Below are positions 18,537 to 27,476 of a stretch of 64,000 nt of DNA, piece by piece. The position numbers and the translations under genes are program-made. The notes beneath the pieces are model-generated. The model saw only the letters and a list, made by a program, of their open reading frames with translations. It did not search any database and was not told the DNA's origin. Source of the DNA: Opitutales bacterium (GTDB lineage Bacteria; Verrucomicrobiota; Verrucomicrobiia; Opitutales; Oceanipulchritudinaceae); contig SLNJ01000008.1 in NCBI GenBank assembly GCA_007133065.1, positions 21,246-85,245 on the forward strand. The letters run 5' to 3'. The first letter of the stretch is position 1. Each line of letters starts with the position of its first letter.

Positions 18537-20297
18537 ATGCAAAATTTTGCCGATCAATGTCTTGATATGGCCCGTTCCATGCTGGGCCACAATCTGGAAG
18601 CCATAAACGAGGACGGGACTGTATCCCCTCTGGAGGGCGAGTACGACCGTCCCGACGTGTCCGGTCACGCCGCCCTCGCAATCGGGGAATTCTACCGCGC
18701 CACGGGTGAGGCCACGCTTGGGGAGTTCGATCTGATCGATCGCGCGGCCCGGTGCATCACCGCCCAGGCTTTCACCGACGACGAACACGAGAACGGGTTG
18801 GCGTACGCAGCCCTCGGCCTGCTCTCATTCGGACCGGCCAAGGACCGCAATCCCGTGTGGGAACGTCTGCTCGATCCGACCCGCGAGCGACTCGACCGGC
18901 GATTGCTTGCGCGAAGCGATTACGACAACCACTTTCAGGCGTTCAACATCGCCAAGGCGGTCACCCGATTCAGCATGGGGCTGTCGAAGAAGGATGAGAC
19001 CGGTCGCCTTATCGATCGTTTCGTCGAACGAATCCGCCAGCACAGCTCGCAGGGATTTTGCGACGACAAACCGGAATACGGGATCGGAGGCGTCTTCGAC
19101 ATCTACGGACCGATGAGTTTTGTGTTCATCCGCCAGGCGCTGCAGCTGCATGCCAACATACACCTGCGCGATCGGAAGCTACCCACTCTGCGCACTTACG
19201 CGGAGAAGTACCTGCGCCTGCTCCCCGACCTCGTCCGCCAGGACGGCATGGGCTGGATCTACGGGCGCGGGATCGGTGCCTACGGTCAGATGCACTGCAT
19301 CAGCATCATCTTGCAGAGCATACGCGACGGCTGGATCGGCGAGGATCAGCTTCCTCTCTACTACGATATTCTGCGGAGGCTCTTCCAGTTCTTCTTCATG
19401 ACTTTCCTCGACCAGGAGCAGGGATACCTGGTGATCCGCGACGCCGAACGCAATACGATCCCGGCGCACACCAGCCGGATGGCCGATTATGATGGCACCC
19501 GCTACCTCTGCCAGTGGAGCCGCCTCGCGCGCTCCATCGGCGGTTCCATGAACGCAAAACCCCAGCAGTTGCGCACGACCGGACGCTTCGTCGTGTTCGA
19601 TAAGTGCAATAAGAAGGAACAGGGGCTCTTTATCTACCAGGACACCGACAGCGGTCTGCATGTGCAGCTTCCGCTGTGCGCTTCGGGTGATCCCGGGATT
19701 TCCGACTCGCTCGCCTTTCCGCACTGTCCCGGAGTCTTCGACTGGCCGGTCAACCGCGGCCTTCCGATCCTTATCCCGCAGCTAACATTCGGCGAGAACA
19801 AGGTGGTTCCCGCTTTTTACGGGAAACACTGCGTGACCGGACTCGGGTTGCGGCGTTCCTTCTATTTCCGTTACGAGCAGCCCGAACTGATCACGACCGA
19901 TGAGAAGATCCTGAACGGCGTGGGAAGCGTGAAGGTGGCGTGGAACTTCATGAAAAATCAGGTCACCGGTGATTTCATCTTCACGGTCAAGAATCAGATC
20001 CAGATGGATGAAATGCGGTACGTGCTCGCAATCGGCTCTCCCCACTCGCGTTTTCGCGTCGGAACCACCTTCACGCTCGGCAACGAAGGATTGCGCTGCA
20101 AGGTGATCCGGGATGATTTCCAGGCGGTATGGCAGGAGACGGAGGTCGTCACCAACGATCCGGAATACCGCACCTACTACGGGAACCTGCACTACCTGCA
20201 AATTTTGCTTCGCGATCATCCGCTGATCATGCGTCCGGGCCGGCAATACCGTCTGACGGTTCGTTTCGAGCCCGACATCACCTTTGCCGACGGCTGA
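18537..20297 (+). CDS. Conserved protein of unknown function, probable alpha/alpha-toroid
   Basis: A 586-residue protein without an evident signal peptide. The first 350 residues are rich in amphipathic helices with aromatic motifs (FTDDEHENGLAYAALGLL, GVFDIYGPMSFVFIRQ, WIYGRGIGAYGQMH) like the helical barrels of polysaccharide lyases and DUF2264-type proteins. The last 200 residues look beta-rich. This suggests a glycan-acting or glycan-binding protein, but I recognise no catalytic signature. It precedes hisF by 27 bases and may share its transcript. Confidence 0.6.
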   Translation: MQNFADQCLDMARSMLGHNLEAINEDGTVSPLEGEYDRPDVSGHAALAIGEFYRATGEATLGEFDLIDRAARCITAQAFTDDEHENGLAYAALGLLSFGPAKDRNPVWERLLDPTRERLDRRLLARSDYDNHFQAFNIAKAVTRFSMGLSKKDETGRLIDRFVERIRQHSSQGFCDDKPEYGIGGVFDIYGPMSFVFIRQALQLHANIHLRDRKLPTLRTYAEKYLRLLPDLVRQDGMGWIYGRGIGAYGQMHCISIILQSIRDGWIGEDQLPLYYDILRRLFQFFFMTFLDQEQGYLVIRDAERNTIPAHTSRMADYDGTRYLCQWSRLARSIGGSMNAKPQQLRTTGRFVVFDKCNKKEQGLFIYQDTDSGLHVQLPLCASGDPGISDSLAFPHCPGVFDWPVNRGLPILIPQLTFGENKVVPAFYGKHCVTGLGLRRSFYFRYEQPELITTDEKILNGVGSVKVAWNFMKNQVTGDFIFTVKNQIQMDEMRYVLAIGSPHSRFRVGTTFTLGNEGLRCKVIRDDFQAVWQETEVVTNDPEYRTYYGNLHYLQILLRDHPLIMRPGRQYRLTVRFEPDITFADG

Positions 20298-20324
20298 TCG
20301 CGGCCACCCCACACCGGGAGTCCC

Positions 20325-21086
20325 ATGCTCTCCGCACGCATCATACCATGTCTCGACGTCTCGGACGGCCGTGTTGTCAAAGGCGTCAAATTCGTATCGT
20401 TACGGGACGCAGGAGATCCCGTGGAAACCGCCCAGACCTACGAATCGCAAGGGGCGGATGAATTGGTGTTCCTCGACATCACGGCCTCGCACGAAGAGCG
20501 CGAAATCATGCTCGATGTCGTCGAGCGTACCGCCTCCCACTGCTTCATGCCGCTGACCGTGGGCGGCGGATTGCGTTCGATTGAGAACATTCGGCAGATG
20601 CTTAACGCCGGCGCCGACAAGGTGAGCCTGAATTCCGCCGCGATCGCCGATCCCACCCTCGTCGAGCGGGCCGCATCGCGGTTTGGAAACCAGTGTATCG
20701 TCGTCGCCATCGACGCCAAACGCGTTCCCGGAACAGAGTCCTGGGAAGTGTACACCCACGGCGGACGGAGGGCGACCGGACGCGACGCCATTGCCTGGGC
20801 GCGCGACGTTGCGGCGAAGGGGGCCGGAGAGATCCTGCTGACGAGTATGGATTGCGATGGCACGCAGGACGGGTACGATGTTGAGCTGACTCGGCGCGTC
20901 AGCGACGCGGTGGAGGTACCGGTCATCGCCTCGGGAGGGGCCGGAGCCCTCTCTCACTTCGCCGACGCGCTCGCGCGCGGCAAAGCCAGTGCCGTTCTGG
21001 CCGCCAGCCTCTTCCACTTCGGCACGTTGACCGTGTCGCAGGTGAAGGAGTATCTGCACGAACAGGGAATTCCCGTGCGTATTTGA
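20325..21086 (+). CDS. hisF: Imidazole glycerol phosphate synthase cyclase subunit
   Basis: Closes the imidazole ring in histidine synthesis using ammonia from HisH. The 253-residue TIM barrel carries the catalytic Asp in [16 protein letters not shown] near residue 11 and the second in [12 protein letters not shown] near 170. Phosphate-binding motifs VGGGLRS and ASGGAG are present. No other his gene is in the window. The start at 20325 is the first ATG after the upstream gene. Confidence 0.96.
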   Translation: MLSARIIPCLDVSDGRVVKGVKFVSLRDAGDPVETAQTYESQGADELVFLDITASHEEREIMLDVVERTASHCFMPLTVGGGLRSIENIRQMLNAGADKVSLNSAAIADPTLVERAASRFGNQCIVVAIDAKRVPGTESWEVYTHGGRRATGRDAIAWARDVAAKGAGEILLTSMDCDGTQDGYDVELTRRVSDAVEVPVIASGGAGALSHFADALARGKASAVLAASLFHFGTLTVSQVKEYLHEQGIPVRI

Positions 21087-21181
21087 CGGGGGAATACCGG
21101 TGCGCGAAGAGACGCCCCTCCGCCAAGGCAGACTCGATTCGGCTCGACACCCTGCCACAACACACCTTCATCTTTACCCCA

Positions 21182-22252
21182 ATGCCAGACCAAGCGAATA
21201 CCGTCACCCTCCCACCGCCCCCGTACCTCCGCGACCCGTTCCCGCCCGCACCGGTAAACGGCGGATTCGCGATGGAAGGATGGTGGGTCTGGTGCGGTTC
21301 CGTGATTCAGGGTGAGGACGAACGCTTTCACATGTTCGCCTCGCGCTGGCCGAGATCGCTCCGGTTTTCACATTGGGCGGTGCGTTCGGAAGTCGTACGG
21401 GCGAGCGCCGACCGGCCCGAGGGACCCTATCGGTTCGAGGAAGTCATCCTTGGTCCGCGCTCTGAGGACGCCTTCGACGCCAAGGTCGCGCACAATCCCA
21501 GTATCGTCCGCCACGGCGACACGTACCTCCTGTTCTACACCGGTAGCACGTACGACGGAGCGAGGCCGACGGCGGAAGATCCCGGCACATGGGCCGGTCG
21601 GCGGAGCATGCAATCATGGCACAACAAGCGGGTCGGCCTGGCGACCGCACCCTCGGTGTTCGGGCCATGGACCCGGTCGAACGAACCGGTTCTCAACACG
21701 CGTCCCGGCAAGTGGGATGCGATAATCACGAGCAACCCGGCACCGTGCGTCGCCGAGGACGGAAGTGTTCTCCTGCTGTACAAGAGCACGGACAGCCGGC
21801 ACGATCAACAGGGCCGCTTCCGCGGCCGTTTTCAGCTTGGCGCAGCGCGGGCACGGCACTTCAGCGGCCCCTTCGAGCGTATCGGAGAGGGACCAATCCT
21901 AAAGTTTTCAGACGGCACGGCTCACGTGGAGGATCCCTTCGTATGGCGGGAGAATGGACGCTATTGGGCGATCATGAAGGATATGACCGGAGTCATCGGC
22001 GGCGAGGAAGGCGCGGGAATCGCGGCATTTTCGAACAACGGTGCCGATTGGACGCTCGCTGAACCACCCCGGGCCTACAGCCGAACGGTCCAATGGTCCG
22101 ATGGCAGCATCACTCGCCCCGGCAAACTCGAGCGCCCGCAGCTCCTCATCGTCGACGGCCGACCCACCCACATCTTTTTCGCCACAAACGACGCCACGCA
22201 TGGCACGCGCGACGCCACGCGCACGTGGAACATGGTTCGTCCGCTCTCCTGA
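21182..22252 (+). CDS. GH43/GH32-like five-bladed beta-propeller glycosidase
   Basis: A 356-residue protein with repeated propeller-blade motifs: AKVAHNPSIVRHGDTYLLFY, ITSNPAPCVAEDGSVLLLYK and HVEDPFVWRENGRYWAIMKD. Asp and Glu placements resemble GH43-type enzymes or related DUF4185-like proteins. No signal peptide is evident from the ATG at 21182, so it may act in the cytoplasm on imported oligosaccharides. An in-frame ATG at 21083 would overlap hisF and is less likely. It precedes the GH16 pair. Confidence 0.72.
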   Translation: MPDQANTVTLPPPPYLRDPFPPAPVNGGFAMEGWWVWCGSVIQGEDERFHMFASRWPRSLRFSHWAVRSEVVRASADRPEGPYRFEEVILGPRSEDAFDAKVAHNPSIVRHGDTYLLFYTGSTYDGARPTAEDPGTWAGRRSMQSWHNKRVGLATAPSVFGPWTRSNEPVLNTRPGKWDAIITSNPAPCVAEDGSVLLLYKSTDSRHDQQGRFRGRFQLGAARARHFSGPFERIGEGPILKFSDGTAHVEDPFVWRENGRYWAIMKDMTGVIGGEEGAGIAAFSNNGADWTLAEPPRAYSRTVQWSDGSITRPGKLERPQLLIVDGRPTHIFFATNDATHGTRDATRTWNMVRPLS

Positions 22253-22281
22253 ACAACCGAAAACAAACAACCCACCTCGCA

Positions 22282-23163
22282 ATGAGCTCACAGCTTCCAT
22301 ACCAGTCCGACTCCGACACACCATTCGCGGCACCGGGCCAAACGCCCGAATCGCGCGCGGACACCCATCCGCACAGCAGCATCCTCCACCGGCGCCGCGT
22401 CTCCTGCGCGCTCGGGCTCATGGCCGCGTTCGCGCTCGCCGGCTGCCAGACGCCGGCGGTGGACCCCGCCGCGGCGTCCACACCGGATGAACCGGAACCC
22501 TCCCGTCCGTTTTTCGACAACTTTGAAGGGGACGCAATCGACACATCAAAGTGGGAAGTCGCAACGTGGTACGAACACGCCGGCCAGACCGGCACCGAGC
22601 GCACCTATATTGAAGATGGCATGCTCCACTTGCTCATCGTAAACGATTCCGAAGCGGGGGTCCTCAGCTCCGCCATTCAGACCTGGGATACATTTCTCTA
22701 CGGTCGATGGGAGGCACGCTTAAAACCCTCGAACGTTTCCGGGGTGCTGAACTCGATGTACACCATCGACTGGAACGGCGGGGACGGCACGCGACAGGAG
22801 ATCGACATCGAGTTTCTAACCTATACATTCGGCGACGACAGCGCCGAAGTCCACCTGGCGGTACACGCCGCAAATCGCGACAGCTGGAACAGCGACGTGG
22901 TGCTCGATTTCAACCCCTCCGATGATTTTCATGTGTGGGGCTTTGATATCACACCGGAATATATCCAATGGTTTGTCGACGATCAGGTATTGTACACCTA
23001 TCATTATGATGAAAAGCCGGTTACCGTCGATGCGCCATACCAGTTGAAATTCAACACGAGGTCGCAGCCGGGTTGGATCCGGGGACCGGCGGAACCGGAT
23101 GTCGAATCGATCTATCAGATCGACTGGATTCGTTTCACTCCGGCCGCTCAGGTCGCCCCCTGA
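22282..23163 (+). CDS. GH16 endo-beta-glucanase, lipoprotein (first tandem copy)
   Basis: A 293-residue lipoprotein: a basic N-terminus, hydrophobic stretch and lipobox LAGC near residue 54. The catalytic GH16 motif EIDIEF lies in GDGTRQEIDIEFLTYTF, with both Glu as nucleophile and acid/base and the Asp between them. FHVWGFDITPEYIQWFVD matches the later conserved strand of lichenase-like GH16 enzymes. It should hydrolyse beta-1,3 or mixed-linkage glucan at the cell surface or in the periplasm. It is nearly identical over its catalytic domain to the next gene, which points to a recent duplication. Confidence 0.88.
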   Translation: MSSQLPYQSDSDTPFAAPGQTPESRADTHPHSSILHRRRVSCALGLMAAFALAGCQTPAVDPAAASTPDEPEPSRPFFDNFEGDAIDTSKWEVATWYEHAGQTGTERTYIEDGMLHLLIVNDSEAGVLSSAIQTWDTFLYGRWEARLKPSNVSGVLNSMYTIDWNGGDGTRQEIDIEFLTYTFGDDSAEVHLAVHAANRDSWNSDVVLDFNPSDDFHVWGFDITPEYIQWFVDDQVLYTYHYDEKPVTVDAPYQLKFNTRSQPGWIRGPAEPDVESIYQIDWIRFTPAAQVAP

Positions 23164-23213
23164 AACACGGTTCACCTTGCGTGCGCATCCAGTATCACCA
23201 CAGAACAATCACC

Positions 23214-24269
23214 ATGCATAGAGACCCATCGTTCCCCAGCCACGCGGTCCCCCCGGCGGGTACCGCGTACCCAAGACCACCCCGGCAACCACTCCGCTCC
23301 CCGTTCCTCGCCCTGCTCACCGCGGTCGTCCTGAGCCTCGCTCCAATGGACCTGGACGCGCAACGCGGGCCGGCAGAGCCGCAAGACGGCTCCTTCTTCG
23401 ACGATTTCGAAGGCGACCAGATCGACTCCAGCAAATGGCAGGTCGCCACATGGACGGAACACGGCGGCCAGACGGGACGTGACCGCACCTACGTGGAGGA
23501 CGGAAAACTCCACCTGGTCTTTATCAACGACTCGGAGGAAGGGTATTTGAGCGCAGCCATCCAGACTTGGGACACCTTCCTCTACGGACGATGGGAGGCG
23601 CGCCTTAAGCCGTCCGATGTACCTGGCGTGTTAAACTCGATGTACACCATCGACTGGGACGGGGGAGATGGGACGAGGCAGGAAGTCGACATCGAGTTTC
23701 TAACCTATACATTCGGCGACGACAGCGGCGAGGTTCACCTGGCCGTGCATGCCGCAAATCTCGACAGCTGGGACAGCAATATCGTGCTCGATTTCAACCC
23801 CTCCGATGATTTTCACGTCTGGGGCTTCGATATCACACCGGAATATATCCAATGGTTTGTGGACGAGCAGGTCTTGTACACCTACTACTATGACGAGAAA
23901 CCGGTTACCGTCGATACCCCGTACCAACTCAAGTTCAATGTCTGGTCGCAGCATAATTGGATTCAAGGTCCCCCCGAAGCGGATGTGGAAACCGTCTACC
24001 AGATCGACTGGATTCGCTTTACCCCGGCGCAGGTGACCCCCACCCCGACGCCGACGCCCACTCCCGAGCCAAGCAGCTACGGCTATCTACACACCGATCC
24101 GGATACTCCGATTATCGAAACCGGCGGCTTTCTCGGGACGCTTCAAGTGGAATTCGCTCCCTGGGTATACAGTTACCGCCTCGGAAATTGGTGGTTCATC
24201 CCGGATCCGAACTCTGACCTGAGCACCGAACCGGGCGCATGGATCTACATCACGAATCCGGAAGAATAG
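23214..24269 (+). CDS. GH16 endo-beta-glucanase, secreted, with C-terminal Trp-rich domain (second tandem copy)
   Basis: A 351-residue protein with a signal peptide ending near MDLDAQ, a GH16 domain with catalytic EVDIEF, a Pro-Thr repeat linker (PTPTPTPTP) and a 60-residue tail with aromatic motifs such as PWVYSYRLGNWWF. The tail resembles the tryptophan-rich ends of two other secreted proteins here (24401-26044 and 38937-42077). Unlike its neighbour it has no lipobox, so the two copies likely localise differently. Long stretches of shared DNA show the copies diverged recently. Confidence 0.88.
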   Translation: MHRDPSFPSHAVPPAGTAYPRPPRQPLRSPFLALLTAVVLSLAPMDLDAQRGPAEPQDGSFFDDFEGDQIDSSKWQVATWTEHGGQTGRDRTYVEDGKLHLVFINDSEEGYLSAAIQTWDTFLYGRWEARLKPSDVPGVLNSMYTIDWDGGDGTRQEVDIEFLTYTFGDDSGEVHLAVHAANLDSWDSNIVLDFNPSDDFHVWGFDITPEYIQWFVDEQVLYTYYYDEKPVTVDTPYQLKFNVWSQHNWIQGPPEADVETVYQIDWIRFTPAQVTPTPTPTPTPEPSSYGYLHTDPDTPIIETGGFLGTLQVEFAPWVYSYRLGNWWFIPDPNSDLSTEPGAWIYITNPEE

Positions 24270-24400
24270 CGCACGGGTGCCCCGACGAGTGGAGCGCATC
24301 GGGCCACGATCCGTTGTAGCCCAACGGCGTCGCAGCGCCATCCCCGCACCGTCACACAAGCGCGCGCGAAGCGCCGTACCGATAAGAACCGGGGCGGGGA

Positions 24401-26044
24401 CTAAGCGTCGTCGCGGAACGGGTTGTCCGGATCCTGCGGATCGACGAACCAGCGGGGATTGCTGCTTCCCACGTAGTACCAGATCCAGGCATTCCGCGTA
24501 TTGCTGTAGAGATACGGGTATTCCGATGCGCTGGTCCAGATCCAACCGATGTCAAAGTCCCAAAACCAGAACGCACTTTCGCCCGCGCCCGCCAGGTAGA
24601 TCCAGCCGTGATCTCCGTGATTGGCCCAGCCCTCCGGCTGTTGTGGCGAAAAGCTTCCTTCATCATACGAGCCAAACCAAGAGTACGAAAACGGGTCGTC
24701 CGCGGGCGGCGTCGACTCTCCAAGGTGGTATTCCCGGATCATCTCTTCCCAGAGGGGAAGCGTCGTCCGGAATGACCAGCTCCAATCATCGCGATCAATA
24801 TCGAACACCGTGGTGCTGCCGCTGCCATGCGAGTAGTTCCGGTATCCATGTTCGAGTTTGTAGCGCAGGTCGGTGATTCCAATGTCGAGGAGTTCGACGA
24901 TTTCATCGGCCCGGTCCCCCGGCTCCCAATATCCGCCGATCAGAACCACCGTGTGATTCGCGAGGTTGGGACGGAATCCATCGTAGGAATAGGTAATCGA
25001 GCTGCGCGCACCACTGGCGTCCGAGGAGTCGAACTCCCTCAGCATCCCCCGCTTCCCGAGATTTGGCAGGCCGCTGCATCCGGATGCGATTGTGCCGGTC
25101 GGGATGCCGTTCTCCAGGATCCCCGCGCCGTTGTTCAGGCCGCAACGGACCGTCGCTCCGTACGTATTGACGGTCAGCGCGTAGAGCTGCTGCATCGGAT
25201 CCATCAGGGGCTCTCCGTGATAGCGGTAATCCCGGATGTGCTCCTCGATCTGTCCGCCGGTGGGAGCACCGGAACCGGGGTTGCTCTCCGCCCACGTAAA
25301 GGTCTCGTGGGGATTGGTGAGTCCCGCTGCGTCGAGTTCCGCCACGAACGCGGCGTGATCATAGTTGTCCAGGATCTCAGTCACCGCTTCGACCCCGCCG
25401 AAAAACACGGTGGCATGGATCAACCCCCCGAACATTCCCTCTCGAAAATTTGGATTCCAGCCGCGGTTGAGGTTTGTGCCGCCGTCCAAGCCGGTCGGGG
25501 CTCGACCCCCGGCATAGGTCTTGTCCGCCGTCGTATAGGCACTGGCCACAAGAGCGGCCTTCATCAACAGCGTGATCTTGTTGCGCTCCTCCTCGCTCAG
25601 GACGTCGTTCCAGAAGGGGGCAGCGTGGCGAAGAATCGTGTAGGCGCCCGTGATGTTCCGCTCGTGCTGCGCCGGATGCCCGCCTGTCGCGGTGATCGCG
25701 TTCGTTCCTTCGAGACTGTAGCGGATCTGATCGAGCATTCTGCCCCGATCGCGGCGATCAGCGCCCGACAGGACCCCCAACGCATGTGTGATCTGCCATC
25801 CACCATTCCAAGCCCCATGGGTGTGAGAACCTCCCGATAGGTTGCGGTTATAGCGGATCAGCGGCGCCTGGAGCCCCGTGTCCAAAACATGCTTGGGTGG
25901 AGACAATACCACTGCCGGTTCAAAACCGGCATTTAATGAACCGGTGCCGACAGAAAACCCGAGGGCCAGGATCGAGATCAACAGGGCTGATATGACCGGA
26001 GACGGTTTCCCGGCCGAAGTGGCGTGTCGACTTGATGCGTTCAT
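24401..26044 (-). CDS. Secreted protein of unknown function with C-terminal Trp-rich domain
   Basis: A 547-residue protein with a signal peptide (hydrophobic ALLISILALGFSVG). The central region is helical with polar and aromatic motifs (SHTHGAWNGGWQITHALG, NLNRGWNPNFREGMFGGLIH) like lyase-type toroids, but no family is certain. The last 75 residues carry DHGWIYLAGAG, FWFWDFDIGWIW and SSNPRWFVD, a pattern I associate with surface proteins of Opitutae. It is convergent with the GH16 pair, so a role in polysaccharide breakdown is plausible. The ATG at 26044 begins the signal peptide. Confidence 0.65.
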   Translation of the reverse strand: MNASSRHATSAGKPSPVISALLISILALGFSVGTGSLNAGFEPAVVLSPPKHVLDTGLQAPLIRYNRNLSGGSHTHGAWNGGWQITHALGVLSGADRRDRGRMLDQIRYSLEGTNAITATGGHPAQHERNITGAYTILRHAAPFWNDVLSEEERNKITLLMKAALVASAYTTADKTYAGGRAPTGLDGGTNLNRGWNPNFREGMFGGLIHATVFFGGVEAVTEILDNYDHAAFVAELDAAGLTNPHETFTWAESNPGSGAPTGGQIEEHIRDYRYHGEPLMDPMQQLYALTVNTYGATVRCGLNNGAGILENGIPTGTIASGCSGLPNLGKRGMLREFDSSDASGARSSITYSYDGFRPNLANHTVVLIGGYWEPGDRADEIVELLDIGITDLRYKLEHGYRNYSHGSGSTTVFDIDRDDWSWSFRTTLPLWEEMIREYHLGESTPPADDPFSYSWFGSYDEGSFSPQQPEGWANHGDHGWIYLAGAGESAFWFWDFDIGWIWTSASEYPYLYSNTRNAWIWYYVGSSNPRWFVDPQDPDNPFRDDA

Positions 26045-26188
26045 AATACAGATCGGCCGGATTCTTCGATCCTTTCTAGCCTGACTCAATATAATTCGAG
26101 CCAATTGCTTTGCTCTGAGATCGCTACAACGACCCCACATTGAATTTACTTTGCAGAGTCTGCAAATTCAGGCATTACTCCAGGGGTT

Positions 26189-26503
26189 ATGATACGCAAA
26201 GCATTTGTCATGTCGGTCCACCCCGGTCACGAAGCCGAGTACGAGAAGCGGCATAATCCGATCTGGCCGGAGCTGGAGCAAGCCCTCAGGGATCACGGCG
26301 TCTCGAACTACTCCATCTTCCTCCACCCTGAGACGAATCAACTCTTCGCCTATGCCGAGATTGAAAGCGAATCGCAGTGGGCGCGTATCGCGGAAACCGA
26401 TGTCTGCCGGCGCTGGTGGCGCGAAATGAGCGAGCTCATGCCCGCCAACCCCGATGGCAGCCCCGTCACCGCCGGCCTCAAGGAGGTCTTCCACATGGAT
26501 TGA
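26189..26503 (+). CDS. rhaM: L-rhamnose mutarotase
   Basis: Interconverts alpha and beta anomers of L-rhamnose. At 104 residues it matches the family throughout: [51 protein letters not shown], and a C-terminal KEVFHMD. The conserved His in RHNPIWPEL is the expected catalytic residue. No other rhamnose genes are adjacent. The product suits a heteropolysaccharide-degrading lifestyle. Confidence 0.95.
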   Translation: MIRKAFVMSVHPGHEAEYEKRHNPIWPELEQALRDHGVSNYSIFLHPETNQLFAYAEIESESQWARIAETDVCRRWWREMSELMPANPDGSPVTAGLKEVFHMD

Positions 26504-26546
26504 TCCGGTTTGCCTGTCAACCGTACCGAACGAATCCGAAACCGCC

Positions 26547-27404
26547 GTGACCTATTTTGAAGCCGTACTCCTGGGAGTCATTCAGGGTGTCTTCATGTTT
26601 TTCCCCGTCAGCTCCACCAGCCACCTGGCGCTGGCGCAGCATTGGCTGATCTCGGATGGCTCCCTTATCGCCGCCCCGGAGAGTCCGGAGATGATTCTGT
26701 TCGACCTGGCAGTGCATGTCGGAACCCTCTTCTCGATCGCATGGGTTTTCGCGCCCGGACTGACATTGTACTTCCGCAAACTATGGGGCGAGTTGCCGGC
26801 CCTGCCCGCGGCCCTGACATCCCGCCGCATTCCACTCTATACTCGTCTGACGCTGCTCGGCGTTGTCACCGTCGGCGTCACCGGGGTTCTTGGGCTCCTC
26901 TTCCGGGACGCGTTCGGCCACATTTTCGCGAACCCGCAGGCGATCGCAGTCTGCCTCGCACTCACCGGGCTTCTGCTCTACGCAACCGATTGGCTGCGCC
27001 CCGTTCGCGTCGGTCTTCGCCAGCTCGGTCCCGGTATCGCCATCCTGATCGGAGTCGCCCAATTCCTCTCGCTCGCCCCGGGTCTGAGCCGGAGCGGACT
27101 GACCATCGTATTTGCTCTCTTCGCCGGCGTCAAACGCCGGTGGGCCGCCACCTACAGTTTCCTGATCGCCATCCCGACGATTCTCGCCGCATCGGCCGTG
27201 CACCTTGTCTCGGTCCTACGGCAGGCGGAACCCGCTCAGGTGGATTGGCTTCCCATGCTCGTAGCAACCGCAGTTGCCGCGGTCACAGGGATTTTCGCCC
27301 TCAAAATTGTCCTCAGTCTCCTCTATCGCGCACGGTTTCGAATCTTCGCCTTCTACCTCTGGATGTTCGCAGCCGTCGTGTTGTATACAGGCGTCGGCAC
27401 GTAA
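26547..27404 (+). CDS. uppP: UppP/BacA-family undecaprenyl-diphosphatase, variant active site
   Basis: A membrane protein of 285 residues from a GTG start, 44 bases after rhaM. It should recycle undecaprenyl diphosphate for cell-wall synthesis. The second family motif is intact as PGLSRSGLTIVFALFAGVKR. The first, normally (E/Q)GxTE-FLP(I/V)SSxGHL, reads QGVFMFFPVSSTSHL: the first acidic position is Gln and the second, usually a catalytic Glu, is Met. Either the enzyme is altered or another copy does the main job. The upstream in-frame ATG at 26454 overlaps rhaM and is unlikely. Confidence 0.85.
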   Translation: MTYFEAVLLGVIQGVFMFFPVSSTSHLALAQHWLISDGSLIAAPESPEMILFDLAVHVGTLFSIAWVFAPGLTLYFRKLWGELPALPAALTSRRIPLYTRLTLLGVVTVGVTGVLGLLFRDAFGHIFANPQAIAVCLALTGLLLYATDWLRPVRVGLRQLGPGIAILIGVAQFLSLAPGLSRSGLTIVFALFAGVKRRWAATYSFLIAIPTILAASAVHLVSVLRQAEPAQVDWLPMLVATAVAAVTGIFALKIVLSLLYRARFRIFAFYLWMFAAVVLYTGVGT

Positions 27405-27476
27405 GACGGGCGAAAGGAAACGAGGCGAACCAAAGGCCGACCAGGCTCTGGGCGAGGATGCGGGCCCCTTCCCCAT

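Noticed and set aside
24026..24072. Short CCNACNCC-type repeats resembling a tandem repeat or CRISPR-like unit
   Set aside because: It encodes the Pro-Thr linker of the second GH16 protein; there are no spacers.
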